Assembly (NCBI GenBank): GCA_002452315.1
Contig: DKFH01000126.1
Location: forward strand, 1-12,473
DNA from: Anaerolineaceae bacterium UBA6801
Lineage (GTDB): Bacteria; Chloroflexota; Anaerolineae; Anaerolineales; Anaerolineaceae
Length of the DNA stretch: 12,473 nucleotides
Direction of reading: 5' to 3'
Position numbers and translations under genes: made by a program. Every line of letters starts with the position of its first letter. Within the stretch, counting starts at the first letter, position 1. The notes beneath the pieces are model-generated. The model worked only from the letters and a program-made list of their open reading frames with translations, made no database searches and was not told the origin of the DNA. Shown here in pieces: positions 1 through 6,597 of this stretch.

Positions 1-194
1 GTGTTGACAAAGCCTGGAAAAACAATATGCCCGGAAAGGTCAATCTCCTGATCAGCCTTGGCGGGCATATCGCCTAACGCACCAATTGTGTGAATAAAAC
101 CATCCTTAATGTACAGGTTGGTATGGTGCAATTCTCGACGCTGGTCATCCATGGTGACCAGGGTTGCAATGTTCTTAATCTTCAAGGTAGACAT
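1..194 (-). CDS. ATZ/TRZ-type amidohydrolase, N-terminal part (cut by window edge)
   Basis: The reverse strand from the ATG at 194 stays open to the window edge and gives 64 complete codons. The product begins MSTLKIKNIATLVTMDD and runs through NLYIKDGFIHTIG to IDLSGHIVFPGFVN. This is the usual N-terminal beta-sandwich of the amidohydrolase superfamily, ending just before where the metal-binding H-x-H strand would lie. The style resembles 8-oxoguanine deaminase and chlorohydrolase (ATZ/TRZ) members, which hydrolytically deaminate or dehalogenate purines, triazines or related rings in the cytoplasm. The catalytic residues are outside the window, so the substrate cannot be inferred. No strong Shine-Dalgarno sequence is visible before the ATG. 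The gene has its own promoter and two operator-like palindromes, and lies downstream of the PyrK/PyrD-like pair on the same strand. Confidence 0.8.
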   Translation of the reverse strand, partial: MSTLKIKNIATLVTMDDQRRELHHTNLYIKDGFIHTIGALGDMPAKADQEIDLSGHIVFPGFVN

Positions 195-218
195 AAAGCG
201 CCGCCAGTGTAAGGGAGA

Positions 219-229
219 TTGTCAGACAT
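219..229. promoter_or_regulatory. Operator-like palindrome 1 (TGTCAGACA)
   Basis: TGTCAGACA at 220-228 is a perfect palindrome around a central base, inside the context TTGTCAGACAT. It lies just downstream of the predicted start of the amidohydrolase promoter, a typical roadblock or repressor position. Its centre is 54 bp from the second copy, close to five helical turns, so both could be bound on the same DNA face. Confidence 0.55.
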
Positions 230-243
230 ATTTACTATACAGT

Positions 244-272
244 ATTTTATCGAATTTATTCCCCCCTGTCAA
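244..272 (-). promoter_or_regulatory. Sigma70-type promoter of the amidohydrolase gene
   Basis: On the minus strand TTGACA (272-267) is followed by exactly 17 bases and then TAAAAT (249-244). This matches the housekeeping consensus closely. Transcription would start near 237, giving a leader of about 40 bases before the ATG at 194. The promoter is bracketed by two TGTC-N-GACA palindromes, one just upstream of the -35 and one just downstream of the predicted start. Confidence 0.7.
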
Positions 273-283
273 TTGTCTGACAA
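273..283. promoter_or_regulatory. Operator-like palindrome 2 (TTGTCTGACAA)
   Basis: TTGTCTGACAA is a perfect palindrome around its central base, directly abutting the TTGACA -35 box. It fits the general T-N-G-T-N3-A-C-N-A form known for FadR-subfamily (FCD domain) GntR regulators. The regulator's identity is inference; no regulator gene is seen in the window. Confidence 0.6.
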
Positions 284-302
284 ATTAGAATTCTCTCATC
301 TT

Positions 303-1097
303 TCATTTTTTAAGGTTCAGGAGTGAAAAACCGCCCTCAACGCCCCACAAGGCACTCCCCAGGCCAACAGCCAACACTCCCACATCCAACAGGGCTTCCA
401 CCTGCCAGCGGGCGCGTACACCGCCATTGGCGATCACCCGCAGCCCGGCCTGGGTCAGCACCTGGGCGGCCGGCAGCATGACCGGGAAGATGGCAGGCCC
501 ATACAGCCTGCCCGACACCAGCCCACCTTGCAGGTCAGGCAGGGCACCGCGCGGCTCGACCAGGTGTACCGCTGCCGGCTGGATGTCTTTTAGCGCACCC
601 AGCAAAACCGGCACCTGTTCAGGGCTTACACAGGGGATCAGCGGCAGTTCACCCGCGCCGACCGCCAGCATTTCTCCCAGTAAAACCGGACCCACATCCG
701 GAGGCAGCCCTATCTCAATAGCAATGACATTTTCCAACCCTTCCAGTTTGTACGCCATCTCAGCCAGACCAACCGATGAGTCAACCAGCAGGTGTACAAT
801 AATCGGTAAATCAGCTGCCGCCCAGCGCCTTTTGCAGCGCCGGATGACCTGGTGAATGCCAGGGTTGGCGTGGCCTGTATGTAGCAGGAATCCGCCGGGA
901 AACGGGATGCAGGCCCGGTTCGTTGCAGGCAATCGCGACCTAAGGCTGATCGGGTTGGTGATGAAGGCCCCCAGGTGATCCACAGCAGGGACTGCGCGGC
1001 GGTCCGGCGCAAAACCCAAGGTGCCGCTGGCGTTGACCACAGGCACCCCCAATACCAGGTCGCGCTTCGAGGTGACCGCAGGCGTATCAAGCCACAT
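303..1097 (-). CDS. PyrD-like (dihydroorotate dehydrogenase B fold) flavoprotein lacking catalytic residues
   Basis: The 264-residue product has the layout of the class 1B DHODH catalytic subunit: VNASGTLGF near residues 21-29, FPGGFLLHTGHANPG at 66-80, GGLVSGRLYGPAI near 191-203, and a C-terminal FMN-phosphate region with ANGG at 223-226 and AVGLGSALW at 243-251. Known family members carry a catalytic Cys in N-x-S-C-P-N. Here that position reads EIGLPPD (128-134) with no Cys. The active-site Lys of the early V-T-K-[ST] strand appears as Asn (FITNPIS, 45-51), and the second Lys strand reads PLIPCVSP. FMN binding looks kept while dihydroorotate chemistry looks lost, so a different substrate or a non-catalytic role is possible. 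I chose the ATG at 1097, which overlaps the PyrK-like stop by 11 bases (coupled translation), over an upstream in-frame ATG at 1265 that would run 179 bases into the PyrK-like gene. Confidence 0.75.
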   Translation of the reverse strand: MWLDTPAVTSKRDLVLGVPVVNASGTLGFAPDRRAVPAVDHLGAFITNPISLRSRLPATNRACIPFPGGFLLHTGHANPGIHQVIRRCKRRWAAADLPIIVHLLVDSSVGLAEMAYKLEGLENVIAIEIGLPPDVGPVLLGEMLAVGAGELPLIPCVSPEQVPVLLGALKDIQPAAVHLVEPRGALPDLQGGLVSGRLYGPAIFPVMLPAAQVLTQAGLRVIANGGVRARWQVEALLDVGVLAVGLGSALWGVEGGFSLLNLKK

Positions 1098-1782
1098 GCC
1101 AGACCTCCGCCAGGGGGAACACCGGGCCGTCGGCACAGGCCAAACGCCAGCCACGCCGGGTATGAACCGAGCACACACCGCACGCCCCCAGGCCGCGGCA
1201 GGGCATGGGCGTGCGTACCAGCACCCCGCCCTCACATTGCAGACTGTGGCGTTTGAATTGTGCAAAAAATATATTCATCGCCGTGCGTTCCAGGTCAACC
1301 GCCAGGTAATCCGGCCAGCCCGGGTTGTCTACCAGCTCAGACAGGGGCAGGACTTCCACCTGTGATGGGACCCAGTCCAGCACCGCTTGGGTTAAATGGC
1401 CTTCGTAAAATAAGGCCACCGAGGCACTCCCCGTCAGGACGGGTGTCACCAGGGTCATGAGCCTGGCCGGTGAAACCCGGTAAGGCACCAGTCCCACCCG
1501 CCGGGCAGAAACGGGCACATCAAACCCGTGTCCCTGGGGCAGCGTGCAGGCCAGCTGGTCACCGGGTTGCCAGACGGCCGGAATGGGCCCGACAGTGAGC
1601 AGGTGCGAGAAGCCCAGCACGGGGAAAAGATTGGCAGGGAGAATTTCCATTTCATCCGTCACTCGTTGGCAGGCCAGGAATTGCCCGGGCACCGGCCAAT
1701 GTTTGGACGGCAGCTCAACCCGCCCGGCGATTTCCGGTCCGAGTTGGAGAATTTCGACGAGGTTGGCGGTTAGAGAGGACAT
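1087..1782 (-). CDS. PyrK-like iron-sulfur electron transfer subunit, divergent
   Basis: The 231-residue product resembles PyrK, the FAD/[2Fe-2S] subunit that passes electrons between NAD(H) and PyrD. The C-terminus has the cluster region CRGLGACGVC (195-204) with a further Cys at 216 in ACADGPVF, the family's typical end. The spacing is C-x5-C-x2-C-x11-C, while PyrK usually has x4 between the first two. PGQF (32-35) and PQGHGF (82-87) match the FAD-domain framework. The R-P-[FY]-[ST] FAD motif and the glycine-rich nucleotide motif before an APL segment are not recognisable (residues 93-100 read ARRVGLVP). The cluster is therefore retained while flavin and NAD sites have drifted. It overlaps the PyrD-like gene by 11 bases, so the two form one unit. 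It starts 33 bases after the RAYT stop, which may have cut it off from an older upstream promoter. Confidence 0.75.
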   Translation of the reverse strand: MSSLTANLVEILQLGPEIAGRVELPSKHWPVPGQFLACQRVTDEMEILPANLFPVLGFSHLLTVGPIPAVWQPGDQLACTLPQGHGFDVPVSARRVGLVPYRVSPARLMTLVTPVLTGSASVALFYEGHLTQAVLDWVPSQVEVLPLSELVDNPGWPDYLAVDLERTAMNIFFAQFKRHSLQCEGGVLVRTPMPCRGLGACGVCSVHTRRGWRLACADGPVFPLAEVWHVA

Positions 1783-1815
1783 AGCCGTGAGTTCAAGTGA
1801 TTGAGGGTTAAGTAT

Positions 1816-2394
1816 TTATAAATCATTTTGATTGAATGGTCTTACAGCGATAAATTCTTCATCAAATTCCCAATTTAACGGATTGGTCTGGATATACTCG
1901 ACAATCCGCTCATAATCTTCTTCATTACGGATGATGTGTTCATAATAATTCCGCTGCCAGATTGGATAAGGATAGCTAATCTGCCTTTGTCGGATTTTTC
2001 TTGTCACCGAGGATTTAAACGAACCGATAATGGCTCCTAACGAATTATGTTGAAGACCACTTTGACTGGATTTTTCAGTTTTTGTGTTATTCGGCAATTC
2101 GTTCTTTGTCCGTTTATTGTGATTCTCAATGATGTTCACAATACCATGTAGGTGATTAGGCATGATCACATGTGCATCAAGGGAAACAAAACGGAAATGC
2201 AAAGGGATTTCTATCCAACATTCCTCAATAATTTTCCCTATTGTGGTGAGATAAGTTTCTCCTGCGATGATCTTACCAAGAATGGGTGAACGACCTTGAG
2301 TCACAATGGTGACAAAATAAGCCCCTGGCAATGAATAATCATAACCTTTCAAGCGTATTGATCGTCGATGGTACAGTTTGGATTGATTTTCCAT
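1816..2394 (-). CDS. REP-associated tyrosine transposase (RAYT, Y1/IS200-like)
   Basis: The 192-residue product has the features of the Y1 HUH transposase group of single-copy RAYTs. These are a YHRRSIRLKGYDYS start, a GAYFVTIVTQ strand, the metal-binding HUH motif in MPNHLHGIV (His81 and His83), and the terminal WQRNYYEHIIRNEEDY...YIQTNP block, which supplies the nucleophilic Tyr. Such enzymes cut and join single-stranded DNA at REP hairpins. An in-frame ATG at 2418 lies inside the adjacent palindrome. I prefer the ATG at 2394 because family proteins begin near this point and a GGAAAG ribosome-binding-like stretch precedes it. Its base composition is clearly more AT-rich than proS and the PyrK-like gene on either side, suggesting acquisition. 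The N-terminal half is well kept and no frameshift is seen. Confidence 0.85.
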   Translation of the reverse strand: MENQSKLYHRRSIRLKGYDYSLPGAYFVTIVTQGRSPILGKIIAGETYLTTIGKIIEECWIEIPLHFRFVSLDAHVIMPNHLHGIVNIIENHNKRTKNELPNNTKTEKSSQSGLQHNSLGAIIGSFKSSVTRKIRQRQISYPYPIWQRNYYEHIIRNEEDYERIVEYIQTNPLNWEFDEEFIAVRPFNQNDL

Positions 2395-2403
2395 GTTCTT
2401 TCC

Positions 2404-2431
2404 GTAGGGGCGACCCATGGGTCGCCCCTAC
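2404..2431. repeat. REP-like perfect palindrome next to the RAYT
   Basis: A perfect 28-bp palindrome: the arm GTAGGGGCGACCC is followed by AT and then by the arm's exact reverse complement. Folded, it gives a 12-bp stem with a CATG loop. Each strand begins with GTAG, the tetranucleotide known to be recognised at the foot of REP hairpins by RAYT proteins. It lies 9 bp before the chosen RAYT start and 19 bp after the proS stop. No T-run follows on the minus strand, so it is a poor intrinsic terminator, though it could protect the proS mRNA 3' end. I found no second copy in this window. Confidence 0.85.
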
Positions 2432-2450
2432 ATTAATATTACATTAGAAT

Positions 2451-4196
2451 TTAATTTCCCTGCTCAATCTGATCCATGATCACCGACAGGGCCGTCTCAA
2501 CCGGGACGATCCAACGGTCTTCCTCACCCCGGCGTTTAAATTCATATCCCCCGCTTTGCAGCGACCGCGACGAGACCGTCACACGCAGGGGGATGCCGAT
2601 CAGGTCTGCATCGTTGAACTTTACACCGGCGCGCTCATCACGGTCATCATAAAGCGGTTCCAGGCCGGCCTTCACCAGGTCCTGGTAGAGCGCCTCAGCC
2701 GCGTCTTCGGATACACCATCTTTGCCCCTGAGCAGAACCAGGTGCACCGAGAACGGCGCCACACTGGCCGGCCAGATCAACCCCTGCGCATCATGGTGTT
2801 CCTCAGCAATGCAGGCCATCAACCGGCCCACACCGATCCCATAGGAGCCCATCACGATGGGCTGGGGCTGGCCATCCTCATCCAGGTAGGTCGCACCCAG
2901 TGCAGCGGTGTAACGCGTGCCCAGTTTGAAGATGTTGCCCACCTCAACGCCGCGCCTGGCCTCCAGAACACCCTGGCAATGCGGGCAGGGTGCGCCATCC
3001 TCTGCCAGGGCGATATCAGCCACGATATCCGCGTCATAATCCCGCCCGAGGTTGGTGTTGCGCAGGTGGTAACCAGCTTCGTTAGCCCCGGCCACCAGGT
3101 TGGGCGAGCGGGGCAGCAGGTCATCAGCCACAACCCAGACCTGCGCCCGGTCAATCCCGATCGGTGAGGCATATCCTGGGGTGGCGCCCTTGGCGGCAAT
3201 TTCAGCCTCCAGTGCCGGCCGTAGGGTCCTGACAATGCCCTTGCCGGCAGCAGCCAGGGCATTGGCCAGCTTGGTTTCATTCAAAGCCATATCCCCCCGC
3301 AAAACAGCAAACACCATCTGGGGTGAATCTTCATCATCCAACTCCGCCATCAAGAACACGGCCTTGGCCGTCTTCGCCGGGGAGATCTCCAGATAAGCTG
3401 CCAGCTCTGCGATGGTAGCTGTCCCGGGTGTGGCTACCTTTTCGAGGGGCAGGGGCACCTCATCAGGCGGATCGGGTTTGGCGAAAGCAGCCACCTGCCG
3501 GTTGGCAGCGTATTCACATTGAATGCAAAACAGCAGCGTGTCTTCGCCCACCGGCGTCAGGTACATATACTCATGGGCTTCCAGTCCGCCCATCATGCCG
3601 GAATCGGAGCTCACAGTTTTAACCGGCAGCCCGCAGCGGTTGAAGATGCGTAAATAAGCCTCATAGTGCGCCTGATACTGCGCATCCAAGCCAGCCAGGT
3701 CGCGATCCAGGCTGTAACTATCCAGCATGGTAAATTCGCGCACGCGGATCAACCCCGCCCGCGGCCGGGGATCATCGCGAAACTTCGTTTGAATGTGGTA
3801 GATCAATTGGGGCAGCTGGCGGTACGATTGGATCTCCCGCCTTGCCAGGTCGGCCACCACCTCCTCATGGGTCATGGCTAACACCATATCATGCCCGCTG
3901 CGATCTTTAAAGCGGGCCATCTCATCGCCAACCTGGGTCCAGCGGCCGGTCTCCTGCCAGATATCGGCCGGATGCACCACAGGCATTTTCAGCTCCTGCC
4001 CGCCGATGGCCGCCATTTCCTCCCGCATGATGTGTTCAATACGGCTCATCACCCGCTGTGCTAAAGGTAAATAGGAATAAATCCCCGCCCCCAACTGGCG
4101 AATATACCCGGCTCGAAGCAAGAGCTGGTGGCTGGCGATCTCTGCTTCAGACGGCACATCACGCAGGGTTGTGCTAAACAGCTTCGACATGCGCAT
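2451..4196 (-). CDS. proS: Prolyl-tRNA synthetase, bacterial type with editing insertion
   Basis: The 581-residue product charges tRNA-Pro with proline in the cytoplasm. Class II motif 2 is seen as FRDDPRPRAGLIRVREFTML (139-158), and motif 3 as MGSYGIGVGRLMACIAEEHH (449-468). Between them, residues about 225-400 form the INS (YbaK-like) domain that edits misacylated Ala-tRNA-Pro. The anticodon-binding domain occupies about 480-575. Length and order match the bacterial (E. coli-like) type. Cys pairs CIQC (224-227) and CPHC (404-407) flank the insertion and might form a metal site (inference). The ATG at 4196 is favoured over 4190 because GGAGG lies 8 bases upstream of it, inside the end of the bactofilin gene, with only 3 bases between the two genes. 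It is thus the last gene of the mpg-to-proS cluster. Confidence 0.97.
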   Translation of the reverse strand: MRMSKLFSTTLRDVPSEAEIASHQLLLRAGYIRQLGAGIYSYLPLAQRVMSRIEHIMREEMAAIGGQELKMPVVHPADIWQETGRWTQVGDEMARFKDRSGHDMVLAMTHEEVVADLARREIQSYRQLPQLIYHIQTKFRDDPRPRAGLIRVREFTMLDSYSLDRDLAGLDAQYQAHYEAYLRIFNRCGLPVKTVSSDSGMMGGLEAHEYMYLTPVGEDTLLFCIQCEYAANRQVAAFAKPDPPDEVPLPLEKVATPGTATIAELAAYLEISPAKTAKAVFLMAELDDEDSPQMVFAVLRGDMALNETKLANALAAAGKGIVRTLRPALEAEIAAKGATPGYASPIGIDRAQVWVVADDLLPRSPNLVAGANEAGYHLRNTNLGRDYDADIVADIALAEDGAPCPHCQGVLEARRGVEVGNIFKLGTRYTAALGATYLDEDGQPQPIVMGSYGIGVGRLMACIAEEHHDAQGLIWPASVAPFSVHLVLLRGKDGVSEDAAEALYQDLVKAGLEPLYDDRDERAGVKFNDADLIGIPLRVTVSSRSLQSGGYEFKRRGEEDRWIVPVETALSVIMDQIEQGN

Positions 4197-4199
4197 GGT

Positions 4200-4652
4200 T
4201 CAGCCCTCCACCTGGTCTTCAGCTTGCTCAGAGATGACCTGAGGGGTTTCCTTTTCGTCATCCGGCAAATCTGAAAGGTCCACCTGCTCCTCCATGGTGA
4301 CCTTGCCGCGCAAGAAAGCGCCCTCATCCGTTGAGATCGATTGGATGGTCACATCGCCATAGACCCGCCCGGTGGCGCGGATCTCCAGCTTTTCCGCCAG
4401 GATCTGCCCGCTGACCGACCCCGCCACGATGACCGTCCCGGCCTTGAGCACGTCACAGGTCACTTTCCCTGTCTCGCCAACGATCACCAAGCCGCGCACA
4501 GCGACCTCGCCCTCTAAAGCGCCTTCAATCCGTACACCGCCCTTCCCGCGCAAATCGCCCTTCCAGCTAATGCCCGGCCCCAGCACCGAAGTCACCCGCT
4601 CAACCGGCCTGGTGGAAGTAAAATCAGGTGAAGATTTCTTTTTTCCAAACAT
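4200..4652 (-). CDS. Bactofilin family cytoskeletal protein
   Basis: The 150-residue protein has the classic bactofilin plan. A short unstructured N-terminus (MFGKKKSSPDF) is followed by a right-handed beta-helix of about 100 residues in repeats such as ISWKGDLRGKGGVRIEGALEG, VAVRGLVIVGETGKVTCDVL and RATGRVYGDVTIQSISTDEG. An acidic, probably disordered tail (about 125-150) completes it. Bactofilins polymerise without nucleotide into filaments at the inner face of the membrane and commonly scaffold wall or polysaccharide enzymes. An AAAGGCAGG stretch lies upstream of the ATG. It lies 65 bases downstream of the acyltransferase and 3 bases before proS. Its neighbour, a sugar acyltransferase, is compatible with an envelope role, but which process it organises cannot be read from the sequence. 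Confidence 0.93.
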   Translation of the reverse strand: MFGKKKSSPDFTSTRPVERVTSVLGPGISWKGDLRGKGGVRIEGALEGEVAVRGLVIVGETGKVTCDVLKAGTVIVAGSVSGQILAEKLEIRATGRVYGDVTIQSISTDEGAFLRGKVTMEEQVDLSDLPDDEKETPQVISEQAEDQVEG

Positions 4653-4717
4653 GAGAAAGCCTGCCTTTCATTAATCGAATACCCGCTTGGACTTGTTTGG
4701 GGTGCGATCGGACCTGG

Positions 4718-5620
4718 TTAACGCCTGGGCGGCCAAATTGTCCCGGCCGGGACAACCCCGCCATCTGGGACATCCGCTTTGACGGTAGCCCCGTTGCCAA
4801 CCCGTGCCCGTTTACCAATACTCACATTCAAGTTGACCGTGGCCCGCATGCCAATCAGGACCGCTTCACCCACCACCACCCCGCCAGCCAGGGTCGCCCC
4901 CGGGGAGAGGTTCACATACGACGCCAGGCTGCAATCATGCGAGACAATCGCGCCGTTGTTGAGGATACAGCCAAACCCCACCCTGACGCGGACCCCCACG
5001 TAGGCCAGGGGATACACCTGCACCCCATCGGCCAGAGCTGCGCTGTCCTCCACAAAAGCAGTATTGTGGATCACAGTGGGGCAATAAAAACCTGCGGCAG
5101 CAAGCCGCTCATAGATCGTAAGACGCGCAGACAGGTCAACCACCCCACCCACGCCGTTCACCGCCAGGCGGACCCCCTCCTGGGCGAGCTCGGTCAGCTT
5201 TTCACCACCTCCAAGCACGGCTAAACCCTCAACCTCCGTGCCAACCGGCAGGCCATCATCCACGAAGCCAACCAGCTCATAATCCTCCGAATGGCGTACC
5301 AGGGCAGCCAGCGAACAGCCATGCCCGCCGGCGCCATAGATCAACAACCGTTTTTCACCCGCGGGGATGTCCGGTTTATGCGCAGATTCGGCCGGATGTA
5401 AATGCTGCGATACCATCTGGCGGGTCACCAGCGGGCCTTGCGGGAGGTCCTCCAGGGCCAGTCCCTCAGCCAGGGCCAGTTCCCGCGCCGGCTCGGTGAG
5501 GCGCAGACCATCCAAAGCGGGTTGCACCCCGGTTGTTTTCACATCATTCCCAACCCAGGGCTTGTATAAATAATAGGTGTACTTTTCGTCTGTAATCTTA
5601 TTGTTGGATCGTGATGCCAC
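4718..5620 (-). CDS. NeuD/PglD-like sugar O/N-acyltransferase with N-terminal E3-binding-like (PSBD) domain
   Basis: The 300-residue product joins two parts. Residues about 90-290 are a NeuD/PglD-type acyltransferase: a Rossmann-like sugar-binding half with LIYGAGGHG (93-101), then left-handed beta-helix hexapeptide repeats with ILNNGAIVSHDC (219-230), where His228 matches the family's catalytic base. It should transfer an acetyl or acyl group from CoA to an amino or hydroxyl sugar. Residues about 40-74 (TEPARELALAEGLALEDLP, then QGPLVTRQMVSQHL) resemble the peripheral subunit-binding domain of 2-oxoacid dehydrogenase E2 proteins, P-A-x-x-L-A-x-x-x-G followed by G-x-[IV]-T-x-x-x-V. The gene starts with GTG at 5620, with GGGAG six bases before it, and overlaps the preceding small gene by 23 bases. 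The acyltransferase call is firm. The PSBD call is by motif only. Confidence 0.85.
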   Translation of the reverse strand: MASRSNNKITDEKYTYYLYKPWVGNDVKTTGVQPALDGLRLTEPARELALAEGLALEDLPQGPLVTRQMVSQHLHPAESAHKPDIPAGEKRLLIYGAGGHGCSLAALVRHSEDYELVGFVDDGLPVGTEVEGLAVLGGGEKLTELAQEGVRLAVNGVGGVVDLSARLTIYERLAAAGFYCPTVIHNTAFVEDSAALADGVQVYPLAYVGVRVRVGFGCILNNGAIVSHDCSLASYVNLSPGATLAGGVVVGEAVLIGMRATVNLNVSIGKRARVGNGATVKADVPDGGVVPAGTIWPPRR

Positions 5621-5903
5621 TTTCTACTCCCATCTCTCTAAATCTTCTAATCGGTTCACAATCCAGTTGTCTCAGCGTGGGGTTAAATCGCTCATCGTTG
5701 ACTCCTTCGGCGGCCAATGCAGCATTAAAGGCGCTTTGAATGGATGCGGCTACCTCTGCTTCGGCCTGCTGGCGCTCTGCTTCTCCCAGCTGTTCCGCCT
5801 GGATAGCAACCGGGTCTCGCGCCGCCCATAATTGCTCCAGTAAAACCAACTCAAAATACCGGATCTGGTAGAGCTGCCGATAAAGAAGCTTGTTACCTGC
5901 CAT
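5598..5903 (-). CDS. Small helical protein of unknown function
   Basis: I do not recognise this 101-residue protein. It starts MAGNKLLYRQLYQIRYFELV and looks mostly alpha-helical. A hydrophobic/aromatic first helix is followed by a charged Glu/Gln/Ala stretch (AEQLGEAERQQAEAEVAAS, about 36-54) that could form a coiled coil, then a short polar tail. No signal peptide or membrane segment is evident. Translation is well supported: GAGGGGG lies six bases before the ATG at 5903, the start overlaps the mpg stop by 11 bases, and its stop overlaps the acyltransferase start by 23 bases. An upstream ATG at 5927 would only add eight residues within mpg. The overlaps imply stoichiometric coupling with its neighbours, so it may partner the acyltransferase (inference). 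Confidence 0.75.
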   Translation of the reverse strand: MAGNKLLYRQLYQIRYFELVLLEQLWAARDPVAIQAEQLGEAERQQAEAEVAASIQSAFNAALAAEGVNDERFNPTLRQLDCEPIRRFREMGVESGITIQQ

Positions 5904-6489
5904 CCAACACCCCCTCACGTGCCACAAACCGCCAGGGGACCGACCGCCAGGGTTCGGGGACCGAATTCAGCCCCACCCGGGAGGTCTGTTCAACTGCATA
6001 TTCGGGTAGCGGTTCCCCGGGTTCAATCCACAGGCCGCTGTGCCGATCACACAGGTCGACACGGTTGAAGCCACCGTCAATGCCCAGTGCCTGGGTCAGT
6101 TTGGCCGGGCCGTCCGTCCAGCCGCGCTGTTTGGCCCGGTAAGGCCGGTTTTGGGCCATTTCTTCTATGCCCTCCACCGGCAAGAGCGCGCGGATCAGCA
6201 CGGCAGCCGGCGTCCCCTCACCGTCTGTGACCGCGTTGAGTAGCCAGTGCATACCATAGGTGAAGTATACATAAGCATGCCCGGGCGGGCCGTACATCAC
6301 AGATGTGCGCGGCGTCTCCCCTGCCGAGGCGTGACAGCCCAGATCCGCCTCGCCCTGGTAGGCTTCCGTCTCCAGGATCAGGCCAGCCAGGCGCATGCCG
6401 GACTGCTCCCGCACCAAACGGCAGCCCAGCAAGTCCCGCGCCACGGCCAGCGCCGGGCGGGCGTAAAAGTCACGCTGGATGATGGACAT
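5893..6489 (-). CDS. mpg: 3-methyladenine DNA glycosylase (AAG/MPG family)
   Basis: The 198-residue product excises alkylated purines, hypoxanthine and similar bases in base-excision repair. All active-site landmarks of the human AAG family are visible by alignment. ETEAYQGEADLGCH (40-53) carries the catalytic Glu42, pocket Tyr44 and His53. YVYFTYGMH (73-81) carries the pocket Tyr75 and intercalating Tyr78. SRVG near 170-173 and the tail VPWRFVARE are also typical. Length is normal. No Shine-Dalgarno sequence precedes the ATG at 6489. A -10-like TAAAGT lies only 11 bases upstream, so a leaderless or nearly leaderless message is possible. The gene follows the epimerase by 108 bases and overlaps the next small gene by 11 bases, heading a compact cluster that ends in proS. 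Confidence 0.95.
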   Translation of the reverse strand: MSIIQRDFYARPALAVARDLLGCRLVREQSGMRLAGLILETEAYQGEADLGCHASAGETPRTSVMYGPPGHAYVYFTYGMHWLLNAVTDGEGTPAAVLIRALLPVEGIEEMAQNRPYRAKQRGWTDGPAKLTQALGIDGGFNRVDLCDRHSGLWIEPGEPLPEYAVEQTSRVGLNSVPEPWRSVPWRFVAREGVLDGR

Positions 6490-6500
6490 GTTGATATTTT

Positions 6501-6528
6501 ACTTTATTATTGGTGCCGGGTAAGGCAA
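6501..6528 (-). promoter_or_regulatory. Possible mpg promoter with very short leader
   Basis: On the minus strand TTGCCT (6528-6523), 16 bases and TAAAGT (6506-6501) form a moderate sigma70-like match. Transcription would begin within a few bases of the mpg ATG at 6489, in keeping with the absence of a ribosome binding site. A hairpin-capable CTGGGC/GCCCAG pair (6537-6542 with 6552-6557) lies upstream but has no T-run. Confidence 0.3.
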
Positions 6529-6597
6529 TTCAGACCCTGGGCTTCGGGTGTGCCCAGTAAGTTGACTGTAACTGCTCAAAACAAGCAGATTTTCGGA

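Noticed and set aside
303..1265. Extended 320-residue version of the PyrD-like protein
   Set aside because: The first 56 residues would overlap the conserved Fe-S end of the PyrK-like gene and are not homologous to PyrD. The start at 1097 gives the usual short coupling overlap.
2395..2418. Upstream RAYT start inside the palindrome (MGRPYGKN extension)
   Set aside because: It adds eight residues encoded by the repeat and has no ribosome binding site in place. The ATG at 2394 fits the family start. It is kept only as a possible regulatory curiosity.
2556..3167. Plus-strand open frame of 203 codons
   Set aside because: It is antisense to the proS editing and catalytic region, and its product has no recognisable family.
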